Shown: positions 63,614 to 64,000 of the stretch, piece by piece
Numbering within the stretch: position 1 is the first letter of the stretch
Layout of the letters: each line of letters begins with the position of its first letter
NCBI GenBank assembly: GCA_964247755.1
Contig: CAXTVX010000001.1
Location: forward strand, 186,001-250,000
Length of the DNA: 64,000 bases
Direction of reading: 5' to 3'
From: Lichenicola sp964247755
Lineage (GTDB): Bacteria > Pseudomonadota > Alphaproteobacteria > Acetobacterales > Acetobacteraceae
Notes under the pieces: generated by a model
What the model was told of the DNA's origin: nothing
What the model saw: the letters and a program-made list of their open reading frames with translations, nothing else
Databases searched by the model: none
Position numbers and translations under genes: made by a program

Positions 63614-64000
63614 CGCTGCGCGACGTTCCCGCGCTGGAGCCGGCCGAGCTGAACGAGACCGAGGCCGCAGCCGAGCTGGCCCGCCTCGCTGCCCTGCTGG
63701 ACCGGCTGAGCCGCGCCTACCACAACGACGACGCACCGGAAGCCAGCGACGCCGAGTACGACGCCCTGCTCCGACGCAACGAGTCGATCGAGCGGCTGCA
63801 TCCCGACCTGGTGCGCGCCGACACCCCCACCGCCCGCGTCGGCGCCCCGCCCGAGGGCGGTTTCGCCAAGCACACGCACCTCGTGCCGATGCTGTCGCTG
63901 GACAACGTGTTCGACCGCGCCGAATTCGAAGGCTTCACCGCCCGCGCCCGCCGCTTCCTGGGCCTCAAGGAGGCCGAGCTGCGCCTGGTGGCCGAGCCCA
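63610..64000 (+). CDS. ligA: NAD+-dependent DNA ligase LigA (5' part, cut by window end)
   Basis: About 130 codons visible. The N-terminal Ia domain has LLDRLSRAYHNDDAPEASDA followed by EYD, the NMN-binding region of NAD+ ligases. The adenylation domain begins with PTARVGAPPEGGFAKHTHLV and PMLSLDNVFDRAEF. ATG 63610 overlaps the recN stop (ATGA). The catalytic Lys motif lies beyond the window edge. Confidence 0.93.
   Translation, partial: MTLRDVPALEPAELNETEAAAELARLAALLDRLSRAYHNDDAPEASDAEYDALLRRNESIERLHPDLVRADTPTARVGAPPEGGFAKHTHLVPMLSLDNVFDRAEFEGFTARARRFLGLKEAELRLVAEP

Noticed and set aside
1..64000. tRNA genes, CRISPR arrays, insertion sequences, attachment sites
   Set aside because: Looked for cloverleaf-like T-loop sequences, regularly spaced repeats and transposase motifs; none was found.

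Overview
The window is very GC-rich (roughly 70% by eye), densely packed, and uses GTG starts and 4-bp ATGA/GTGA gene overlaps heavily. An alphaproteobacterium of the Rhodospirillales/Acetobacteraceae type fits best: gene content (complete dcw cluster, Rieske protein, Hint-domain surface protein, glutathione reductase, LpxC) and a possible GTTC-N7-GTTC SOS box. The family assignment is inference; no database was searched.

Left part (1-10.3 kb): the edge of a type VI secretion (T6SS) locus (tssA on the minus strand; clpV and hcp on the plus strand), then a DHA2-type MFS transporter, a nucleoside deoxyribosyltransferase and a Tat-exported TPP enzyme in an overlapping run, then a divergent AraC regulator/SDR pair.

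Middle-left (10.7-20.1 kb, minus strand): eight genes that read as one translationally coupled operon: HD-domain protein, SAM methyltransferase, Gfo/Idh/MocA oxidoreductase, zinc-ribbon MBL protein, GT4 glycosyltransferase, PIG-L deacetylase, YcaO protein, and an OpgH-like membrane glucosyltransferase. I do not recognise this set as a known pathway. It is the best candidate here for an undescribed biosynthetic system.

Middle (20.2-36.7 kb): mixed housekeeping and accessory genes: an outer-membrane MetA-like protein, glutathione reductase, ferredoxin-NADP reductase, cobA, cobalamin adenosyltransferase, an ABM monooxygenase, a DUF4142 lipoprotein, proline iminopeptidase, an RlmM-like methyltransferase, a frameshifted Tlde1-type (T6SS L,D-transpeptidase-like) effector followed by a small membrane protein that may be its immunity partner, a secreted beta-helix protein, a thioredoxin-like protein, a GST and a Rieske protein without cytochrome b/c1.

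Right part (36.9-64 kb): a 692-aa Hint-domain repeat protein, the RNase P RNA, then the whole division/cell-wall cluster in canonical order: mraZ-rsmH-ftsL-ftsI-murE-murF-mraY-murD-ftsW-murG-murC-murB-ddl-ftsQ-ftsA-ftsZ, followed by lpxC, bamD, recN and the start of ligA. The mraZ promoter carries four TGGG repeats at exact 10-bp spacing, the expected MraZ autoregulatory operator. No tRNA gene, CRISPR array or insertion sequence was seen.
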